Shown: piece after piece, positions 57,702 through 64,000 of the stretch
How the letters are laid out: every line of letters starts with the position of its first letter
Numbering within the stretch: position 1 is the stretch's first letter
Origin: Bolinopsis microptera
Taxonomy: Eukaryota > Ctenophora > Tentaculata > Lobata > Bolinopsidae
Direction of reading: 5' to 3'
DNA: 64,000 nt
Assembly (NCBI RefSeq): GCF_026151205.1
Contig: NC_087075.1
Location: 6,528,858 to 6,592,857, forward strand
Notes under the pieces: generated by a model
Told to the model about the DNA's origin: nothing
Databases searched by the model: none
What the model saw: only the letters and a program-made list of their open reading frames with translations
Made by a program: the position numbers and the translations under genes

Positions 57702-60700
57702 ATCCTGGATTCGGAGGAGGAAATACTTTACTTTGGATTATTTCCATTTTTAACATACATTTTGTGGAATTTGGCAAAATGGCGTAAATTAAACTTTCTC
57801 GGAAAAAAAGCGAATCACGAAGATCTCCCGCCTTCGGGTCGTAAGGTACAGAATTCAGACCTGTTGACACAAAAAACATGAATGAAGATGGTACAAACTA
57901 AAAAGCACAATATTTTTTGCGGAAACAAAATTTGCAAGCGCACCAGGAACATACTCAGTAAGCTAATTAAAGAAGGCGAATTTAAACTGCAGCATGATAA
58001 ATCTTATCTCTTTATTTTTAAAGTTCCAAGTTTGTAAATGTAATGAAATAGGTTTTAACTTTTAATAACATTTAGAAGCAAATTCTAGAAGTTTCGGCCA
58101 GTTTATCAAATATCAAACGAACATGCTCAAAATCCACGTACAATTTATTTAACATAAGTATTGGAATAATAGACTAGCGTTAGCTGAATAGTAACCACAG
58201 TGACGACTGTCATATAACGGTGGATGACTTCCCGATAAAAATCATACAAATTGTAAGACTAATTCACACAAGATAACAAGACTGCAAGACTAATTCTCCT
58301 CAGAAATAGACAGATCGACAAACTACCCAAACTAGTTGAGTTCAAATTTAAGATCGATCAAGTCAAACAGGCGACAGAGTTAACTTTTTTGTACGTTCTG
58401 AAGAACAGCTTGGAGCTGGCATTTCCTTTGACAGCCACACAAGCCAGCCACAATTCCACAAAATATCATTACAATAAAGTGATCAAAGAAAGACACAAGT
58501 TATATTTTCCTTGAGTTAATCAAATGTGAGTAACTAATCACAAGATTTAAGCACAGATTACTTCAATAAATGTTCGATAACAAGTAGAGACAAACTCAAG
58601 TTAGGTAAGCAAGCTTAAATTTGCGCTAAGGTAAATCATTGATCACTCGCAGTAATCTGATAATATTCTAAAAATACTGATATGAACACCACACACCGTA
58701 CTCTCATTGGACACCACGTGTCATGTGATACTAAAGCAGCCTTCTCATTGATCGAAATGACGGTGGCGCTGATAAGCAAGCTTTAATATACTGAGTTGAG
58801 GATTTATGTTGATTATACTTGATTGCCAAGAAAGAGAGATCCATTATAAGTGGCGTATGGTGATGTCCATTGGACTGCATGACACTCTATATTAAAGTAT
58901 ACAATTTTCCAAGAAAGGTCAGAGTGGATGATCAAAAAATCACGCTTACGAAAATTATCAACGTTAGAAAATACAATATTTGGAGTGACACAAAACTGAC
59001 GTTTGAACCTCGAATCACCCAAATAACCAATATCATCGAAACCGAAGTTGGCCACAGCGACAGTCAGAATGAAGAAATGAAGAATGAAGAAATGAAGAAA
59101 TGTATGTAAGTATGACCGCGATTGAAAAATACTGGTTTGTACCCAAGAATAAGACCAGGGTGAAACAAAACGTTGAGTAATGTACACATTATACTACACA
59201 CTTTTAGTACAATTACTATAGTGTACCTACTAATGCTAGGTTACCAGGGACGTATAGGTTTGTAGGTAGCACTTATCGTACCGGCCCGCCGGTTATGTTA
59301 CCCAAATTACTTCATGGTTAAGATGATATAATTGTTAGGTCTTTGTCTACATTTTATTTTAGAGGGTAAAGATGTGACATCAAGTTCATCACTACCGCGG
59401 ACCTGCTGATACAAATGCAGGAACAAAATGGAGGAAATAACGACAATCTAGAAGCTTGCCATGTTGATGATCATCAAGCTTCCTAATATGAACTAAACTT
59501 GAGACAAACGAGACAAACCACTATTTTCTCAGACTTTTTTGGTTTCTTAAGTTCTTAAAAAATAGCATCAATTAAATTCATTATAGCTGGAGGAAACGAC
59601 TGTTGATAAAAATATCACGAGTAATTCTTAAGTGCATTGAAAATAACATTAAAATTAACATCAATAAAATTAAGCAACCGAGATGTATAACTTAGTACTT
59701 TCTGTGAACAACATCAACATTAAAAGCCTGCTCTCACATCACGCACAGATAACAGATACTGACAGATAAGCTTACCACTGATAAGTTATCTGTGTGTATT
59801 ACACAGTTACACATGAGTGGTGATGTAAACACAACTAGAGAAAATGTAGATTGTAGACTGTAAAATCATGACTAAATCTTGATAAAAAAGCTGTGCTACG
59901 TCGCTGGAAGACGAAACTGTTGCCAAAAAAAATCACGAGTACTAATCACGTGACCAACATAGTTGTACTGACGAACGTTGTGATTTAAACTATAACTTTA
60001 AAAAGTTATGGTTTAACTTGGTGGAAGAGTGACATGTAGTGTAACGATACAGAATAGAACGTGCGTTGGAAAATAATTACTCAACAGATCATATTCTATC
60101 ATCAAAGCATACTCTGCATATTTCAGAAGACAGTCAACATCTTTTTATATCCTAAAAACTCAGAATAACTCTTCACAGAAAGCTGAGAAATGGAATAGTT
60201 CCTAAAAAACGTGGAAATGTTTCATTCACTGCCACTCAGAATTAGATGCTACATAATAGAATGAACATAGAAAATAGGATTACGCTAGTGACAGATAAGG
60301 CCGAAAATTCCGATGATGCAAAAAACCGTTAGTCAAGCTTAGCATGTTTCAGAGGGAATAAACTAGCATTATATTACTGAAAATTAGATAATATGGTTTA
60401 TATTTGATACAAGAGAAACGCCATTTTCTGACGTGAGGAGAGTTAGGACTCCTCCAACTACATTAAATCAATTCCTTCTGTAACTTCCTCAATAAATGTA
60501 ATAGATTTTTATATGATTCTTTAAGGACTGAAGTAAATGGAAATATTTGGTACTTCGTATTTTACACTGGCAAGAGTCTGACGAAAATTACACTTTTGAA
60601 ACTATTACATTGTTTTAGTACTATTTGTTTCCACTTTGATGTACATTACCAAGTGTATCGAATTTCATATACGCATGAACGCCTGGCGTTAGTGATACGT

Positions 60701-61139
60701 CATACGACGCGAATATAAAACAAACGTTAATTAATGACTTTGACATTCCAAGAAAAGTCTTGTAGCTGTTAAAACTGCTGGTAGGACTGGGAAATGGAAA
60801 TATACGGTTTCCATAGATGGTATCGATATATTTACCAAAGTTCAAACAATAGCAAATATCAAAACTTTCAACATGATGGGAAGAGGGCAAATAAAAGCAG
60901 TGAAAACATGTTTTTCATTAGTTTCATACGGCACTGTCATCTAGCACAATCAGTATTCAATAACCATGCATGATTTAAGACTGATTGCAATCAATGCGTC
61001 AATTCTAAGAATTTCAGCTTTTTTCAAGGAAAATCCAATTTAGCAACTCAAATCTCACACAGAATGTACCTCAAACAAGAAAGTGGATACTTCACCCTTC
61101 TACATTTCACTCTTACCATTAAAAATGTAGTTCTCAGAT
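57702..61139. other. Upstream flank of the coiled-coil gene, no gene seen
   Basis: AT-rich. Holds the presumed 5' UTR and promoter of the minus-strand gene. The longest frames (e.g. around 58813-59187) have no recognisable motif and biased composition. Confidence 0.4.
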
Positions 61140-61288
61140 CAACAGTTAGGGTTAGTAAGAAGGTAGAAGTTAGGGTTAGTAAGAAGGTAGAAGTTAGGGT
61201 TAGTAGAAGGTAGAAGTTAGGGTTAGTAGAAGGTAGAAGTTAGGGTTAGTAGAAGGTAGAAGTTAGGGTTAGTAGAAGGTAGAAGTCT
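61140..61288. repeat. TTAGGG-containing minisatellite, 6 units
   Basis: Unit GTTAGGGTTAGTAGAAGGTAGAA (23 bp; the first units are 1-2 bp longer). It includes the animal telomere hexamer but is not a telomeric array. Confidence 0.9.
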
Positions 61289-61705
61289 ATAAGTTTATAT
61301 TAAACATAAAGGATAGTGTCAGGGACACGGTTTAATGTGGGAGTTCAGTCAAAAGTGCAGTTTAACGTTTTAGTATCGGAGGATTAAACGTCGTGGGCCC
61401 AAGCAAGAGGTTTATAACGATTGGATATAAAATATACGACAAAAAAGAGCTGAGATAAGCAGGAAGATGATATCCCGGAAACCACTGTCAACCTAAATAC
61501 GTTGGGAAGTCGAAATAATATAATTAATATAATATAACTAACGATATAATATAACAAACTGATAATATGACAGACAGTTTATAGGGGCATACAAGATGAA
61601 GGGTAATTTAGTTGGGTAGACAGAAAGTGCTCAAATAAGGAGAACTTTAGTCACCAGAGTCAAAACTGACAGGCTCAGTCACAGTTCTAATAGCGACAAT
61701 AAGTG

Positions 61706-62130
61706 TCAGGAACCAGTAACCAGTAACCAGTAACCAGCAACCAGCAACCAGCAACCAGCATCCAGTAACCAGTAACCAGTAACCAGTAACCAGTAACCAG
61801 TAACCAGTAACCAGTAACCAGTAACCAGTAACCAGTAACCAGTAACCAGTAACCAGTAACCAGTACCAGTTACCAGTAACCAGTAACCAGTAACCAGTAA
61901 CCAGTAACCAGTAACCAGTAACCAGTAACCAGTAACCAGTAACCAGTAACCAGTAACCAGTAACCAGTTACCAGTAACCAGTAACCAGTTACCAGTTACC
62001 AGTTACCAGTTACCAGTAACCAGTAACCAGTTACCAGTAACCAGTAACCAGTAACCAGTAACCAGTTACCAGTACCCAGTAACCAGTTACCAGTAACCAG
62101 TAACCCCCCCCCCCCCCCCCCCCCCCCCAG
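61706..62130. repeat. 7-bp satellite AACCAGT, about 55-60 copies, ending in C25
   Basis: Mostly AACCAGT with ACCAGTT inversions of phase toward the right and a C-run at 62104-62128. Confidence 0.95.
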
Positions 62131-62479
62131 TAACCACCGGTTAGTATGGTATATTTGGGTATATAAATCTACAACATGTTTACATGTATTAACCAGCTCC
62201 AAGTTTCATTCCTGAAGATTATGAGATACCATACATGCGACGTTGTAAGGGAGGTTACACAAGCCATTATGAAGCTTTAAATTGATGACAAATATTTGTT
62301 AATTCAGGAGGCTGAATTTGAATCCAATTAAACGTCATAAGAGTCACGGCAGCAGGTCTCAAGTTGGTATGACCAAAGAGTGATGTTGATAAAGAGCATT
62401 CCAAATTCCGTTTCAGTGCTCCATATACGGCATGTTTACTGCTTGTAGGACGACATGTTATGATATACGGCATATTTAC

Positions 62480-62565
62480 TGCTTGAAAGCTGCTAAACAC
62501 AGGATAAAAGAAGGTAAAGCACCAGGTGATGACGGCATACCACCTGAAGTCCTCAAAAGATGCGA
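62480..62565 (+). pseudogene. LINE reverse transcriptase scrap
   Basis: A short plus frame LKAAKHRIKEGKAPGDDGIP followed by PEVLKRCDW and a stop. The GKAPGxDGIPPE block is the conserved start of LINE RT domains. Everything around it is decayed. Confidence 0.6.
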
Positions 62566-62814
62566 CTGGTGAAACGGCGCCTTCGCACAAGCCCTACCGT
62601 GTTTCGCCAGACTAAACAACATCTCCCGCCCCAAAAAATTCCCTAAATGATATCTTTGACTCACTTGTAGCAAACTCTTAATAGATGGTGCAAAAGGTCC
62701 AGCCGCAAATAAAATCACTAGCACATTTTCCTCGAAATTCTCGCAAAATTTACCGCACATTTTTGTGATTAAGAGCTTTTTCACTCACCAAACAAAACTA
62801 AAGCCTATAAACCA

Positions 62815-63560
62815 AGTATTGTCAACTTCTACTCAGTAACCGGAACACAGAACCCATGGGAACCCTTTTACCCAGGCTCTTCAGGGATACATTACCCACT
62901 GTCATTTCCTGACGCTGACCCAGCGCCCCTTAGACCGGACTCAGAGTAAAAAGGCCACGTGGGCTAAAGATAACGGACCTCATACCCATCGGAACCCTGA
63001 CCCCAGCCCTGGGAAAAACCCTGACCAAGACCTTTCTCGGGACCATGACAGTCCCTTTCAGGACAGCGGGAGCATGCACACCCCTTTGGAACTAACCTTA
63101 GAAGTCACAGGACCGGTGTTCACACCCAGCCCTTCGGCGGTGCCATACGCCAGACTTGGACCCTAGACAAACAGGCATTTGATGGGACCGTGAAAAGGCC
63201 CTTAACATCATCAATATCGAGCTCCCCACGCCTGACCCGTGTCTCCCAAGTCAGCTCCAAGATCCCATCGGCGACTGCAGAATGCTCAGGCTCACTCGAC
63301 TCCAGGCCCTGCAACTATCTCGGAACCCTGCACCCAGGGCCCTTCTTCAGAACCTAGTAACCTGCAGATCCCTGGGGAACTCATAGCTTAGCAGACGTGA
63401 GACAGAAAGCCGTCGGAGACCATGATCCCGGTCCCCTTTCGTTACCGCTTTACCAAGAACGGCATTTCGCGGCACCGTTTACCCCAGCCCTTTGAATACG
63501 GCCAGTTACTGCTTGTAGCCCCATTTTTCGGCATGTTTACTGCTGTAGCCCCTTTTACGG
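62815..63560. other. GC-richer degenerate repeat-like segment
   Basis: Clearly higher in C and G than the rest, with loosely recurring GGAACCCTG..CCCAG.CCCTT phrases every 30-35 bp, suggesting an old, highly diverged minisatellite. The frames on both strands show no known motif. Confidence 0.4.
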
Positions 63561-64000
63561 CGACCGAGCCCAGGCCAGTTATGAACCTCGCGTTACCGTA
63601 CACGCATTATGATTATCAGTTACTCTGTAGGTGATAATACGGCAGTTTCTGTTGTACAGGTACATGACTTTATCGTTGCAGCGTTGGCTTTTACTTAGTG
63701 CGGCTTAATGAATATTTAATGGTTCACAAAGATGACGATCTGACCAACAAATCACACCTATGGATCAACAAAGATCGATTTAGGAACCGATCAACAATGT
63801 CCTCTTTAACAACTGTTCCTCGGTACAGATGTAAGTCCTTTCAGACTTTAACTACTGACCCAAAATATTCAATAATGTCTGTACAAGAACGATAGCAACT
63901 CAGTAACACATAAACAGACCTATTTTTGATAAGAGCGGCGGTTATACGTTTAGAATTTCCAAAGTCCTCGAGAAAATGCAAAAAAAAACCGCACAATTCC
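63561..64000. other. Window end, nothing resolved
   Basis: No supported gene; a 65-codon plus frame (63698-63895) has no recognisable motif. Confidence 0.4.

Noticed and set aside
58813-59187. 124-codon minus-strand frame
   Set aside because: Opposite strand is also open, no motif, no splice context; looks random.

Overview
This is an AT-rich, gene-poor piece of an invertebrate animal (metazoan) nuclear genome. Evidence: genes split into short exons with GT..AG introns, an animal rhodopsin-type GPCR, a dense and nested load of animal-type transposons (Penelope-like, RTE/CR1-type LINEs, Gypsy-like LTR, MULE-like, piggyBac-like, hAT- and Tc1/mariner-like MITEs) and many micro/minisatellites. 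I cannot name the species; a cnidarian or another early-branching or soft-bodied invertebrate would fit, but that is a guess. There is no prokaryotic signal (no operons, no CRISPR), and I see no tRNA or rRNA gene that I would defend.

Layout. 1-3.6 kb: a Penelope-type GIY-YIG fragment between inverted terminal copies, then three in-phase minus-strand exons of a class A GPCR (TM1, TM2, TM3-DRY); the rest of that gene lies off the left edge or was not found. 3.6-13 kb: MITE-like inverted repeats and an internally deleted LTR retrotransposon that ends in an inverted LTR copy. 13-24 kb: candidate plus-strand exons of an unrecognised gene (13010-13150, 17964-18052, 18391-18554; weaker ones at 22021 and 23495), a LINE 3' fragment and hairpins.

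24.7-57.7 kb is dominated by one minus-strand gene. I could assemble 17 exons whose 16 junctions all keep reading phase. They encode an N-terminal membrane anchor, about 26 copies of a Pro-Ala-Glu-Cys-Val heptapeptide, and then a long charged alpha-helical region made of repeated Ala-Met-x-Glu-Ile/Leu-Lys type blocks. The C-terminus was not found. Its introns hold most of the transposons: an antisense Penelope-like element; an ORF1-only LINE inside a TIR element that is flanked by about 130-bp direct repeats; a piggyBac-like element; a LINE whose RT frame is interrupted by a MULE-like element with arms of about 925 bp; and a three-hairpin cloverleaf palindrome.

57.7-64 kb: no gene I can support; minisatellites (one TTAGGG-containing, one AACCAGT), a LINE RT scrap and a GC-richer degenerate segment.

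The strongest unexplained signals are the cloverleaf at 52735-52899, the coiled-coil repeat gene itself, the tandem repeats that begin at or within about 10 bp of 5' splice sites, and the nested transposon structures.
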